NCBI GenBank assembly: GCA_027625915.1
Contig: JANTQA010000047.1
Location: forward strand, 1,674,001 to 1,738,000
Direction of reading: 5' to 3'
Length of the DNA stretch: 64,000 nucleotides
From: Anaeramoeba flamelloides
Taxonomy: Eukaryota; Metamonada; Anaeramoebidae
Shown: positions 1 to 12,488 of the stretch, in pieces
How the letters are laid out: the number at the start of each line of letters is the position of its first letter
Numbering within the stretch: the stretch's first letter is position 1
Made by a program: the position numbers and the translations under genes
Notes under the pieces: model-generated
Seen by the model: the letters and a program-made list of their open reading frames with translations, nothing else
Databases searched by the model: none
What the model was told of the DNA's origin: nothing

Positions 1-490
1 GTTCCTTTTTGTTTTGTGATTTTATTAATTTCATTAATTTTTTATTGGGGTTTTCTAATTTTTCGTTTTCTTGTTTTACATTCTTATTGAGTGTAAAATT
101 TTTAAAATTATGTGTCAACCCTTTTCTTGTTGGGTTGTGTTTGGCCGAATGGGTTTTATAAAGTTTTGTTAAAGGTTTTTGTGACAAATTTGGTTTTATA
201 ACTTTTTTTTTTTTTTTCAGTGTTGTTCTTGGTGATTTTTTGTTTGGTTTCGAATAAGTTGGAAGGCAAAGTAAGACCTGTTCAACTTTGGGTGATATTA
301 TTTTAGGAACGTGGCTGGTTTGGGAAGTTAAATTTAGGTTTTGTTCATACTGATCCAACATCGAATAATAAGTGTCTGATTTTTCGATTAATTTATTCAA
401 AAATTCTTTTTCGAAATGTATAAAAGAATCTGATGTCGACTCATAACTATTGTCGTTTTGTTTTTCTATTTGTTGGAGTTTTTTACTCAT
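1..490 (-). CDS. Unrecognised basic protein, 5' part only
   Basis: An ATG at 490 on the minus strand opens a frame that runs without a stop to the window edge, giving at least 163 codons; the 3' end lies outside. The protein starts MSKKLQQIEKQND, has an acidic/aromatic stretch (about residues 15-50), then becomes Lys/Asn-rich with a run of five lysines near residue 97. No domain is recognised. Codon choice is more varied than in the flanking DNA (ACG, TCG, CCC, GCC), which supports coding. The A15 tract that encodes the lysines reads in frame. Its 5' flank, about 80 bp away, carries a solo arm of repeat family A. It could be the first exon of a longer gene. Confidence 0.55.
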   Translation of the reverse strand, partial: MSKKLQQIEKQNDNSYESTSDSFIHFEKEFLNKLIEKSDTYYSMLDQYEQNLNLTSQTSHVPKIISPKVEQVLLCLPTYSKPNKKSPRTTLKKKKKVIKPNLSQKPLTKLYKTHSAKHNPTRKGLTHNFKNFTLNKNVKQENEKLENPNKKLMKLIKSQNKKE

Positions 491-571
491 TAAAAATATT
501 CTTTAATTTTGACTAGTAAAGTTTAAAAAAATGATTCCGTATTTTTTGATTTTTTTGGAGTTTTCAGTTGT

Positions 572-700
572 TTAAGGTTTACAATCCCTGAAATTTTGAA
601 AAAAATGGCAATGCATCTGGCTTGGTGACTTTTTATTTTGGTTCTTAGCTGATCAATCTTTAACTGAATATGGGTTTTAATAGTTGTTGAAAAAGTATTT
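572..700 (+). repeat. Family A element, single arm
   Basis: Begins TTAAGGTTTACAATCCCTG and continues with a GGTTCTTAGCTGATC core. It matches the left arm of the full family A element at 9248-9798. No opposite arm follows, so this is a solo or truncated copy. It lies just upstream of the gene starting at 490. Confidence 0.7.
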
Positions 701-1014
701 GTTTATTAGTTTAATCAAATTTTTTGCACATTTTTTTAGGTTTTGGAATTCAATTAAAATTGATTTTATTTCTTATGGTATCTAAAACTTTTTTTATCAT
801 TATTTCCATTATTGTTATACAATACAAAGATTTTAGTGACCAGAAATATTAATCTAAGAATTTTTTTTATATTTTTAAAATAATTAACATCTAGGATAAA
901 ATTATCACCACATCTCAATATCTTCAACTATCACATACTAAGGATACATTAATTAGAATATATAATATGAATTTTTAAAATACATAGTAATGATAAATTA
1001 AAATAAATGGTAGA

Positions 1015-1235
1015 AAATTTTTACTTGATTTTCCTTTTTGAAACTATTATTCTCAAACTTTGAATAAAGCTTTTAATGAAGTCAAGTGTTAAGAAACTGT
1101 ATAAAATTAGTTTTTACTCAAAAGATTCTTCGTCAGAGACTGTTTGGTAGTATACAGTTCAAAGATTTATAAAAATGGAAATTAAATCAAAATTTTTTGA
1201 TATTTATTAGAATTTATCAGTATACAAAACAAGAA
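1015..1235 (+). repeat. Family I element, copy I1 (uninterrupted)
   Basis: About 220 bp similar, in inverted orientation, to both halves of the copy at 26880-27610. Shared blocks include AGTCAAGTGTTAAGA, TATAAAATTAGTT and TACAGTTCAAAGATT. Here the first two blocks lie side by side. In the other copy they are split by an inserted element, so this one records the empty site. Confidence 0.65.
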
Positions 1236-1622
1236 AATATCCTTGGGTAAATGTATTAAAAATTATACTAGCCAAAAAATTATAAATTTAAGATTTGTCA
1301 CACCTAAGTTCTTTTAGTTGAATAAAAAATCATTTTTTTTAACTAATTGAAAAATATTATTTTATTATTATTATATGTCTTTATGGTATAATTCCTGTTG
1401 TTTTAAGAATAAAAGAATATTTAAATCTTTATTTCAAGACTAATTCAAATTTAATATAATAAAAGGGAATTGAAAAAGAAATTAGATAATTTTTATTCAA
1501 AAAAAAGTAAATAAAAAAAAATTTGTTGCAATAGGGAAATGTGAAAAAAAAAAAAGAATCAACTGTTAAAAGACAGTGACAAAATTATTTCATAAAATAC
1601 ATTTTAAGAATTAAATTAAAGT

Positions 1623-2108
1623 AGTGAAAAAAATCCCGGACATGAAAAAAATCCCTGACAAGATTTTTAATTGTGAATATTAGTAAAATTTTTGTGTAAT
1701 TTCATTTATTTTCAATCAAATCCTTTTTTTAAGAATCAAACTTTTTAAATATAACTCGCCCACTTATTAGAATGATGATTAAAGAAATTTCACTTGTTCA
1801 AAACACCATTCAATCAATCAAAAAAAAAGAATAAAAATTATCAATTTCCAAACTTTATCAAACTCTATAAAACTCGATTGTTTTACAAAAAAAGTTGATC
1901 TACATAGACTATCCAACAATTACTCAAGTATTCTCGAGACACTTTACTTTGCTTAACTTTAGGTAGGTTTATTATTAATCTCATAAAAAAATTGATTATT
2001 TATAAAAAGGATTTGATTGAAAAAAAAATGAAATTATACACAATTTTACTAATATTCACAATTAAAAATCTTTTCCGGGATTTTTTTCATGTCCGGTATT
2101 TTTCCCTG
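1623..2108. repeat. Family F palindromic element, copy F1
   Basis: About 485 bp with long inverted arms. The left arm has CCCGGACATGAAAAAAATCC, ATTGTGAATATTAGT and ATCAAATCCTTTTT, and all of these recur in reverse at the right end. The interior carries CTACATAGACTATCCAACA and CTCGAGA blocks that are also found at 9993-10325. It has the structure of a non-autonomous DNA transposon (MITE) and holds no credible ORF. Confidence 0.8.
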
Positions 2109-3650
2109 CTATACTTCAAAAATGTTTAGAATTAATTATTATTCAATCAAGATTAACCAATTCAAGATATATTTTTTGAAAAAAAGATTTTGTAATAAAT
2201 TAAAACTGATGAAATATAGTATAATAACAACATTTAAAACTCTTAAAAATCCAAATAAATTTCATTATACTTTCTTATTACTAATTATTTTAATTCAAGA
2301 TTTGATTTGATCTGTTTTAATAATTGTGGTTTTTATTTAAAAAATTTGTACAGGAACCTATTGGAAATGTATTTTTTTTTGAATCTAGACGTAATTATCA
2401 ACAAAAAAGCACAATTTGAAAATAAAGAGCCTTCTTAAACGTTTTTTGATATTAAACGTAGTTATAATTAATTATTTTTTGTTAAAAATAATTTTTTTTC
2501 AAAATAAAGAATTTTTCACGAAAAATATATATCCTTATAAATCCATGATAAAAAAATAAGTAATTTTAAATATAAAACACTCTTGTCATTGTTAATATAA
2601 GAAGAAAATAAAGTATTTCTATGAAAAATCAAAAAAAATAAAAAAAAAATTAATCTTTATAAAAGTCATCTTACAAATATAAACCACTAGAATTCATTAA
2701 AGAGAGAAATTTTAAATATATATAAATATATATGTGTGTGTATTAAAAATTTTAATTTAAAGGGAAATATTAATCATTGTTATAAAAATATTTATTTAAA
2801 TCATTCAAATGATGAGGATAAAGAAAAAAAGAAATAGCAAAAATATTTTTTGTTGAAATAAAAATATTTTTTAATTGTTGATTTCAACAAGTTTTTTTTT
2901 AAAAAAAGGTTATTTTTCTTATTTGGCAGTATCATAAAGATAAAATATGTTTATTAAATATAAACCTTTTAAATTTCTATTTTCCAGGTTTATACTAGGA
3001 CTAATTTCCGTATTAACACATTTCTTGATTCAATAACAATATTTTATAAAACCAAAAAATTTCTAAAAAAAAATGTTCAAAATAATTGAAAATTTTGAAA
3101 GATTCAACTCTGATTTACTTTTATTCCTTTTACAAAGAGAGCAATTAATAGTTTTTTTTATTAAAAAGTTTCAATATCTTGTTGCACTAAATTTTTTTTT
3201 TCTTTTTCGTATTCTTCTCTCAATTATATTTTCAAAAATATAAAAATGTAATTATTTTATTAATTGGATAGTAGAAAAAAAGTGTTAAAAAGAAAAAGAA
3301 AAATAATTAAACCAAATTTATTAAAATCAATTTAACATAAAAAAAAAGATTAAATCTTTTCAATATGAATATATTTTAATTCATGATTTATCGTTATTTA
3401 TTATTTTATTGGGTAATTTGGTATTCTTGTTTTGTCTAGTAAAAAAAATAATAATAAAAAAACGAATTGTTTGTTTGAAAAAAATGATTTATTAGTTTGA
3501 AGGGAAGACAAAATTTAATAATGTAATGAGTGTACATGTAATAATATATGTATATGTCTCTGCGTGTGTCATGCATATCTATAATAAATAAATATGATAT
3601 CAATAATTTTTCACTCTTTTTTTGGGTTTTTTTTTTTTTCTCCAATTAGA
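2109..3650. other. Intergenic, AT-rich, no gene seen
   Basis: Runs of A and T with no coding-like stretch on either strand. Short ORFs here are interrupted AT-rich shadows. It forms the 3' flank of the LIS1 gene. Confidence 0.6.
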
Positions 3651-6600
3651 TTATTTACAGTCCCAAACCTTAATTGTGCCATCCACTGAGCCAGAACTCA
3701 TTTGAGGGAATGTGGGATTCCATTTAATTGTTTGGATAAAATGTTCATGTGCGCTTTCAATTGTTTTTACACATCTTTTTGTTGAAAGATCCCAAACTTT
3801 GATTGAACGATCATCAGAGCAACTAATTAAGAATTTTCCAATTGGGTGGAAAAAAATGGAACGGACCCAATTGTCATGCCCCTTTAATTCAAATACACAT
3901 TGGTTTGTTAAGATATTCCAAATTCTAATCATTCTATCCCTGGATCCAGTTGCAACATATTTTGTTGTAGTTTCCACTTGAAGATTTTGATTTTTTTGTT
4001 TTTTTTCGCTCTTTTTAAAAAATTTAAAGATAGAAATAAATAAACACAAAAATAATAATTTTATAAATTAATAATACTGACAACCATTGGTTCATTTGGT
4101 TTGTCTTATAATGTTTTCAATTTTTTTTTATATCAATATCTTTCAATATAAATGTTACTATGTTTTTTTTTTTGTTTTTTTGGTTTTAATGATTAGAAAA
4201 AATAAGTTAATGGATTCTAATTCTATTTATATTGATTATTATACAAATTTCTTTTTTTTAAATTATTTTGCTTGATTTTATTATTATTATTTTAGTTAGA
4301 GAAAACAGAATATCAATTGTTTTTTGTTTTTTTTTGATGACAATTTTATTTTGTTCCATTTTCAATCCGTTTGAATTTTTTCAGAAAATTAAATCAAGAA
4401 AAGAACAATAAATATACTTGTTTCAAAAAACAAACTGAAAATATCTAATTCTTTTTCATTCCCAATTAATAAATGAAAGTGTTTTATTTCAAAGCTCACA
4501 AATACTTGACTATTTTTACTTTGAAAATACAAGATCTTCACAAAAATAATTGAATAAGAAAAATTTAAGATTTAATTCAACTTTTCTTTATTGAACTTTA
4601 AGATAAAAATTATATTATTTTTATTTTAATTTTACAGTATTTCTATTTTTTATATTGTTTTCAAGCAAATTTTTGGATTTATATTTTTAAAATAACTTAC
4701 ATTTTTTTTTTTTCCAAAGTTTAAATCATCTTGTTCATTAATTAATTTGAATTATAAATATTAATCTTATCATAATGAACTTTTTTTGATTTTTTTAAAA
4801 TTATTTTTAACTGTTTTACTTTTTAATCCTTTTTTTTTTTTTTTTTTTTTTTGTTTTTAGATTCGTAAATTAAAAAATTCCAATTTTTTTTTAGAAAATT
4901 GAATAAAGTTTCAAATACCACTAATGATTGTGTCTATTCTTGACGTCTCTTTGAATTGGAAGTCTCGAATTTAATCGCTTCAAAATACTCTCATTACCAG
5001 ATTAAATTATTCTTTTTCATTTAACCCTTAACATAAATAAGCAATAAAATTCCAAAATTTTTGACGCTGTTTAAACAGTTGAAAGAATATCAAAATACTA
5101 CTATTTTACATGAAATTTAGAAATAATTTTGATTTTTGACCAATATTTATATCATTTTTTTTTCTTTTCTTTTTTTTTATTTATTTATGAATTATGTAAT
5201 CTGTTTCATTAGATCGAATATTTTTTCCAATGATTTGGTTAGAAGATTAAAGTTTGGTTTATTTAAAGAGAAAAATCAATATAAAATTAGTTGATGGTAT
5301 CTTAACATTTGATCGATTGATAATTGTTGGTGAAATTTCAACAAATTTAGCAATACCAATTTTTTGTTTCTGTTCATTTCCAAAATTTTTGACACATCAA
5401 TTTTTATTTGTATCAATAAATTTTTATTTTTTCATTTTTTGTTTTTCTTTTATTTGGATAAAAATGGGTTACATATTTAAACATTAATACTAGAGTAACT
5501 TAAACGTGATTTAATAGTAAGTGTTAAAAAATATAAAAAAATTAAAAGTTTTTTTTTTTGCCTATTTTTGATTGTGAGTGATGTCAAAATTTTTGGAATG
5601 GAGAAGGTTTATTGTTAAGGGTTTAGTGTTAAAAACTCATTTAAACTGTTCAAAAGGGAGTATTTTGAAGTGACTAAATTTGTAACTTCAAATTCAAAGA
5701 GTGTATAAAGATAGTCATTAGGTGCATTTTAAACTTGATTTATTTTTCCAAAATTTTTGAAATGGAGTTTATTTCTATTTTTAAAAGGAAAAAATCTTGT
5801 ATTGGATTTTTTTTTTTTTTCATTTACTTTAAATCTTTATTCCAAAAGATCAATTTAACTTGTGTTAGCTCATGTTCGCCCCATAAGATTCTTAGATAGT
5901 GTTATTAAGGAGTATTATCTTTTATTTTTTTTAAGGGCTTAGCACCTACAATGAAGAAGCCTGATATTAAAGTATATTTTTATAGAATGTAAATCATATT
6001 AGTGTTTTATATTTCAAATTTCTCTCAAAATCCGATTAGTAAAAAGTATTAAGACTTGATTTTATCAATAAAAAATGATTCATTGTATTTCTTAAAAAAA
6101 AAAAACAAAGAATTAGAGAAAAAATAGACATTTTGCCAAAAAAAATTAAAGGTTGAATCATTAATACCCAAACTTCAAAATTGAAAAATATATTTCTTAA
6201 ATTTGCGGCAAAATGTATATTAGTCACAAAAATATTGAATTTTTGAAAAAAGTTAAATAATTAACTCGCAGTTTATTTTGAAAAATTATTTTCGAGATTG
6301 GAAATAAATCAAAAATACAACTAGCTTCAGAAGGGAAACTAAAGTAATCAGTCTTTAGATTTTTATGTTGATAATTATTAATGAAATCTTAAAATTAAAA
6401 AATCGAAAAAATAGTTACTTTTGAGGGTTCTAAATAATAATTATTAAATAATGGGAATAATATTATTTTGGGTTTCTATCTTTGTATTTTGAAAAATTAC
6501 AAAAAAAAATTTTCAAAATGATAATGTTTAATTGTAATCCTTAAAAAAAAATATAATAATTTATTTTATCTTGTTATTTATAATAAACTATTTTCCAGTC

Positions 6601-7650
6601 AAAATGGCCCGGTTGTAATAGATGGGTTAAACACATGTGTTTAAAGGGTTTAAATGGATTTTTGAAAAAATTTATTTTGAAAGTTTGAAAATTGAAATTA
6701 TTTTTTCACCTTTTTTGTTTTTTCTTTTTCTTTTTTCTTTTTTTCTCAATTGCTTTGAAATTTTTTTTTTTATTACAAAATCTGAGAGTCAATAAGTAAA
6801 AACGTGTTATTTTAATGTTATTAAAACGGTGAGAATGACTTTAGAAAAATGTTATTCATCTTTTCGGATTTTTTTTAATCTTCAATTAAAGAACAAAATT
6901 ATCGTTGTTTTTTTTTTTCCAATGGTTAACTAAGAATTTTAGTTTTTGAATTTTTCAGAAAATATTTATTAAATTTTTAAGTTTTGCTTCAGACGGGTAT
7001 CAACTATTCTTTGATGTGCAATATTCTTCATGTTTTTTATTTATTTTTAAAAGGTTAATTTGAAAAATAATTGATATTTGAAAAATTTTTTGGTAAACGT
7101 TTACAAAAACAAGGTTTATATTTTTTAGAGACATTTTAATTATAGAGCACTAATATAATTTACTTTCTAAATTACAACATACTTTAATTTTAGATGAATC
7201 TATCGTAATGCTAATCCCTGAAGCCGTACTGGTAATTGTACAACAATAATAGGAATCAAAAAAAAAAAAAAAAAAGAATATGATTGAAAGTATTTCCGAT
7301 TTAATCTGTAAATATCAGGGATTGGTTTGAAAAACCCTTGACTTTTTTTTTTTAGATCTAGATCTGAAATGATTTTGAAGAAATTAAATGAAAAATAAAA
7401 AGAAAATAAAAAATAATATGTTAAAAACAAACCTGTTCGTATTTGGCAATGAATTTGTTGACGGATTCTGGTGCAAAACAAACACATTCAATTGCATTTT
7501 TGTGTCCTCTTAATGTTGCTGTGCATTTTCCGCTAGAAATATCCCAAAGTTTGCAATTCTATATATTGTTTTATTTAGAGCAAATATCATAAATTGAAAA
7601 ATCAAGATGGTCAATCAAAATAATAATAATAATAATAATAAAAATAATAA

Positions 7651-7688
<38 letters not shown>

Positions 7689-9053
7689 TTGTCTCATTTA
7701 ATTTTGATTTAATATCTTGTTTCTTTATTTTATTTGAGATCAAATTATTAATAACCAGAAAATAATTTAAATGGATGGTTGCTTACTTGATCATTTGAAC
7801 ATGACGCCAATAAAGTTCCTTCTGGATTTACGTCGATTTGTCTTACCCACTCGTCGTGTCCTATTTATATATTTTTCATGTTTTTAAATTCAATTTTCAA
7901 TTGTTTTATTTTATAAATAAAGCTCAAGTGTGAGTTTTGGGATTGTCAAAAAGTCAAATAGGGGATTTAATAAATAAAAAAAATTAACCTTCAAAAGTTT
8001 TAACGCAATAACCAGTTGAAATTTCCCACATTTTAATTGTGGTGTCACGAGAGCAAGACAACAAATGAGAAGAACCGGGCATAAAGCAAAGCCCTGAAAT
8101 ATTATGTTCATGTCCGATTAAAGTCTTGGTGTTTTCCCAACCAGAGATTGTATCCCAAATCTTAATCGACAAGTCTGCCGATGAGGAAGCAAGAAGCTTC
8201 CCGTCGTGACTAAAAACAACGTCTTGGATCGAGTCTGTGTGTCCGCCCAAGGTACGTTGGTATTCACCTGTTTCATAATCCCATATTTTAATTTTAGCAT
8301 CGTCTGAAACAGAAGCCAATAAGGTATAAACAGGATGGTATGCAATAGAAACAACAGGTGCAATGTGTCCTTGAAAGGTGTACCTTGCTGGTTGTGTTGG
8401 AATTGCATCCTTTCGTGTTTCTTGTTTTTTTCCTAATGATGTGTGGCTGAGATCTTCTTCTAATTTTTGTACCTGTTTTTCAAGTTGTAAAGTCTAAAGA
8501 TCGAAAGGTGCAATTAATTCAAATATGTGTGGTTTTTAGTGTTTTAGGGTTGTGTTGTTTTTTGTTAGTTGTTGTGTTTTGGGGTTGTATTGGTTATTGT
8601 GTGGTTTTTGTTGAGTTTTGGGTGTTGGGTGTTGGGTGTTGGTTGAGAATTAATATAAAATAAAAAAAAAACTTTGTTTTTATGAAATGAATTACTTTCT
8701 TTTGAAGTCTCATCACTGAATTCCATTTTCTTGACAAAATTTGTGGGGTTCCTGTTTCGTTTTCAAGTTCAGTGTCTTGTTTAAAATGTTTGGCTGTTTC
8801 GGTGAAGCCATTATCTTCGAGATATCCTAAGATTGCTAGGTTTCTGTTAATTTTTTTGAATAATTGTTTTCAATCGAATAACATGGTTAGAGAGAGACTT
8901 CAAGAAGAGAAGTTTTAATTCTTTTTTATGGACGAAATTTTATGATTTGAAAATTTTTTGATTGGGAGATCTTGGTGAAAGCAGCGAAAGAAAAAAAAAA
9001 AAAGAAGAAAAAAGTTACAAATTTTTTTTTTGGCGTTCAGTAAGAAATGACAT
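3651..9053 (-). CDS. LIS1: LIS1 (PAFAH1B1/PAC1), LisH + seven WD40 repeats
   Basis: Dynein regulator: LIS1 binds the dynein motor with NudE-type partners and acts in nuclear positioning and microtubule transport. Six exons join in phase: 9053-9019, 8843-8696, 8493-7989, 7860-7787, 7558-7433 and 4010-3651, giving 415 aa, the family's usual length (about 410). Exon 1 encodes [12 protein letters not shown], the start of the LisH motif, continued by [21 protein letters not shown] short coiled coil follows (about 60-80), then WD repeats with diagnostic text such as [59 protein letters not shown] and a final [13 protein letters not shown]. Intron lengths are 175, 202, 128, 228 and 3,422 nt. The last is swollen by an inverted-repeat element. 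Donors vary (GTAACT, GTAATT, GTTAAT, GTAAGC, GTTTGT). Identity is very secure. The exon 5/6 joint lies in the poorly conserved loop between WD repeats and is the least certain boundary. Confidence 0.95.
4868..5771. repeat. Composite family C element in LIS1 intron 5
   Basis: The outer inverted ends run from about 4868 to 5075 and from about 5585 to 5771; the right end read in reverse begins TAAACTCCATTTC. Inside them sits a second inverted pair, ATTCCAAAATTTTTGACG near 5050 and its reverse near 5583-5600. The core holds GGTGAAATTTCAACAAATTTA, shared with the copies at 30930, 36510 and 47126. It looks like one element inside a relative. The ORF across it is not a gene. Confidence 0.7.
7619..7686. 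repeat. (AAT)n microsatellite in LIS1 intron 4
   Basis: Nearly pure AAT triplets, about 20 units with a few interruptions. It lies between exons 4 and 5 and is not coding. Confidence 0.9.
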
Positions 9054-9247
9054 TAAACAAAAATTTGAATTTTAAGGAGTAAAAAGATATAAAAATGAAA
9101 ATAATTTTTGGTTGAAAAAAGGGATGAAGATTGGAAAAATTAATGATTACTTCCAGTACACAGCAAGATAATCAAATTTTGAAGACAAAAAATTGATTTA
9201 TTTCTGTTAAGAAAATCACCACTTAACAACTTTGTGATCTATATTAA

Positions 9248-9798
9248 GGATTTCAATCCCTGAAATTTGAAAAAAGATTATCTTGTGTAGGGTGCCTTGA
9301 GTTGTCGATTTGGTTCTTAGCTGATCGATCTTGTACTTGGTATGGATTATAATAGTGGTTCAAAATGGCAATTTTTGACAATTTTTTTTTTTTTTTTCCC
9401 AAACTAAATTGAAGAGTCTAAGAATAATATATCGGAACTTAAGTTATAAAAAAATGTGTTTTGTAGGTTGTTGATTGAAATTTTTAATTAAGTTTGGTTT
9501 TATTGGGAGCTTTTAAAAAATGTTATTTTTTCCTATTGATTAATTGACATAAAAGTAAATCAAGATTCTTTTCTGCAACCCAAAATTCAATAGTTATTCT
9601 TGAATAGCTATCAATCTATAAATCTTTTACTCTTCAATTTAGTTTGGGAAAAAAAAAAAAAAAATTGTCAAAAATTGCCATTTTGAACCACTATTATAAT
9701 CCATACCAAGTACAAGATCGATCAGCTAAGAACCAAATCGACAACTCAAGGCACCCTACACAAGATAATCTTTTTTCAAATTTCAGGGATTGTAAACC
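9248..9798. repeat. Family A palindromic element, complete copy A2
   Basis: About 550 bp with inverted arms of roughly 175 bp each. The left arm has ATCCCTGAAATTTG, GGGTGCCTTGAGTTGTCGAT and GGTTCTTAGCTGATCGATC, then a T-tract and CCCAAACTAAATTGAAGAG, all mirrored on the right. TTAA stands immediately outside both ends (9244-9247 and 9799-9802), as expected for a TTAA target duplication, although TTAA could also be part of the terminal repeat. There is no ORF. Confidence 0.85.
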
Positions 9799-9992
9799 TT
9801 AAAGGTTTTGTTTTTTTTTCTCAAAATCTTACACACTAAAAGATCAAGGAAATGGACAATAAATAATAAGTGAATTTGATAATGGTTTCTTAAAAGTTCA
9901 ATAATTCTTAATGAAATCTAAATAAGAAAGATCAAAAGTAAAATTGTTATGAAAAATGAGAGTTAACCTTTGAAGAATTAAGAATATAGTAT

Positions 9993-10325
9993 TGAAAAAA
10001 TACCAAACTTGAAAAAAATTCCTTACAAGATTTTTAAAGGTTAATAATAGGAAAATTGTTGTGTAATTGCCAATATTTTCTTTTATTTTAAATTCATATC
10101 TTTTATATCAATAACCAATTATTTTCAGGAACCTCGTGATAAACCTACATAAAGTTCAAAAAAGTAGGATTTCTCGAGAATACTCAAGTAATTGTTTGAT
10201 AGCCTAAATAGATCTACTTTTTTTGAAAAAAAAATGTCTTTTATAAAGGTTTTTTAAGTTTGGAAAATGAGATATTTTTATTAGGGTTTTTTGAATTGGT
10301 ATTTATTTCAATTACAATTTTTTTT
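9993..10325. repeat. Family F element, copy F2 (one end lost)
   Basis: Inverted orientation relative to F1. It begins ACCAAACTTGAAAAAAATTC and shares the interior AATTACTTGAGTATTCTCGAG block (read in reverse). It fades after about 10325 without the second terminal arm, so it is a truncated copy. Confidence 0.65.
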
Positions 10326-10754
10326 TTATTACAGATTGATTTTCCTTTGCTCTTTCATAATTTCTGTTCTTTGGATTGAAATTTATTAATAATTCCAACG
10401 AAATATCAAATTTTTAATTTTTGAATTAGTTTGATTCTTCATTTATATAACATTTTTCAAGTCAAGTTAATTTCAGCTTCAGTTTTGTAAATAAGTATTG
10501 AAGGGTTTGGATTTATCAACTAACAAAAATTTCGTTTTTTTTTTTTTCTTATTTATCAATATATATATTTAATTGAAATCTTTATATGTTAAAATTGATA
10601 TTTCAAATTAGTAGTGTTATTCACAAGCTAAAAAATGTTTCAAGAATTGAATTTGTATTTAATGAATTGAGATTCTTTGGGAATTCATAAAATTTTAAAT
10701 TTAGGTATATTACTACTTTTTTCTGAGATTATTTTTTTTGTTTTGGGTAAAGAT

Positions 10755-10955
10755 ACAATCAGTTCCACTTTTAAGGTAGAAAATTTAAACGAAATTTAAG
10801 GTATAATAAAATCTAAAATAAAAGTACATTTACTTGAATTTGTTTTTTCACAAATTATTTAACTAGAATCCAAATTTTTAGCCTTAATTTGATATTTTTT
10901 TTTTATGTCTTAAATATCGATCAGAGATTCTGTATTAAAAGTCTAATTGGCTGTA
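10755..10955. repeat. Family E hairpin element, copy E3 (diverged)
   Basis: Starts ACAATCAGTTCCACTTTTAAG and ends ATTGGCTGT. It is a worn version of E1 at 12489 with the same spacing of TTAAGG blocks. Confidence 0.6.
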
Positions 10956-12488
10956 ACGAATCAATTTTTTTTTAAAATTTGTTTTAACTTTTTCAAGATT
11001 AAATTTTAATTGGTTTGATTCATCTAGCTATTCCCTAGATCTAGAATCGATTTCGTTTTTGTATTATTGTTAATTTTATTATCATTTAGATTTATTCCAA
11101 AATATTAATGATTTTTGATATTTTTTCTACTTGAAAATTCTTTATATCAGTTGATCATTTCATAATTTATTTCAAGTAATCAACAAACATTTAGACAAAG
11201 TATTACCACTGATTTAATATAACTGGGAGAAATTTGAGAATATACCAAAATATTAGGTTCTAAGTTGAACTTTCACTTTAAAGACCTATATATCTTTTGA
11301 ATAATTTGATAAGTAAAAAATTTTACAATAATTCATTTATGAAAATATTTAATCAATAGTAAATCAAAAAATGATGAACACAGTTTTAAGAATTTTATAT
11401 TTCTATTGTATCAATCCAAATATTCTTTTTTCATTTAATTTTTTATTTTTTATAATAAATTTACTAATTAACTTCCTGTATCTAGTTGGTTTTTGGTTTT
11501 TTTTTTTTTGAAATACAAATAGATTTTTTTAAAAAAAAATCTCAATATTCTTGGAAACTCAAATATAATAATTTGATTAAAATTCTTGAGAGGGTCTGAT
11601 TAATTGTGATAGTAGATAAATAAGTTGTGACCTTCCATTTCAAAGTTTATGAATAAATATGAAAGATTTTTTTGATGATAACTTATATCATCTTCATATT
11701 TGTAAAATAATTATGATAATTTTATAAAATCATTTTTTATTCTACTTTATTATGAAAAAACACAAAATAACAATAAACAATACAATCGCGATAAACTAAT
11801 TATCGCAATAAAATTGTAAATTTTTTTTTTACAATTGTTAAACAAATAAATTAATGAATTTTACTTATATTGGAGACTTTTATAACGCTTTCCCTTTTTA
11901 AAAAGGTTAGAATCTTTTTGTAAGATTTGTAATGTGTTTTCGAGTGTTTGAAAGGTTTGAAAGAATATCAAACATTATAAAAAGCTTATTATTTAATTCA
12001 AAAATTATTTTCTTTTTATATTTTTATTTTTTAGATAGTAATACACATTAAAAATTGTCACCACAAACAAATCAAACATAATTTCTGACAAATATAAATT
12101 GAATTTATAATAGATGTGTTTTTTTAATATTATGGTTATTGTCTATAAACTTAAATACCCAAAAAGAAGAATAGAAAAATTTTCATTCTTATCGGTTATT
12201 GATATTAAAAAAAAAACTTTAAACTCTGTTTGAGTTATCATTACAATGTAAATATAAGAGAAGATGTAGAAAAACAAGAATAAAAATAAGTATACAAACA
12301 ATCTTAATAATATACGATAATGTAGCTATGTTGTTGGAAAAAGTTTTCGTAAAGATACTTTAACCCTATAACATAAATTGAAGAACAGAAATTATTGGGC
12401 CAAGAACCATTCTTTGTATAATAAATAAAGGGTTTGTTTTTCATCAATTTTTTTTCGATTAAAATTTATAATACTGTATTAGACTGAT
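10956..12488. other. Intergenic, no gene seen
   Basis: AT-rich, no coding-like frame, no clear repeat family member. Confidence 0.5.

Noticed and set aside
5254-5487. 77-codon ORF in the LIS1 intron
   Set aside because: It lies in a family C element. The equivalent frame is broken or different in other copies, so no coding constraint is visible.
7200-7487. Minus-strand ORF overlapping LIS1 exon 5
   Set aside because: It reads another frame of exon 5 and runs into intron sequence. The LIS1 frame is the supported one.
9240-9803. CRISPR-like or inverted gene pair at the long mirrored repeat
   Set aside because: The repeat is one palindromic element with TTAA flanks and no spaced direct repeats.
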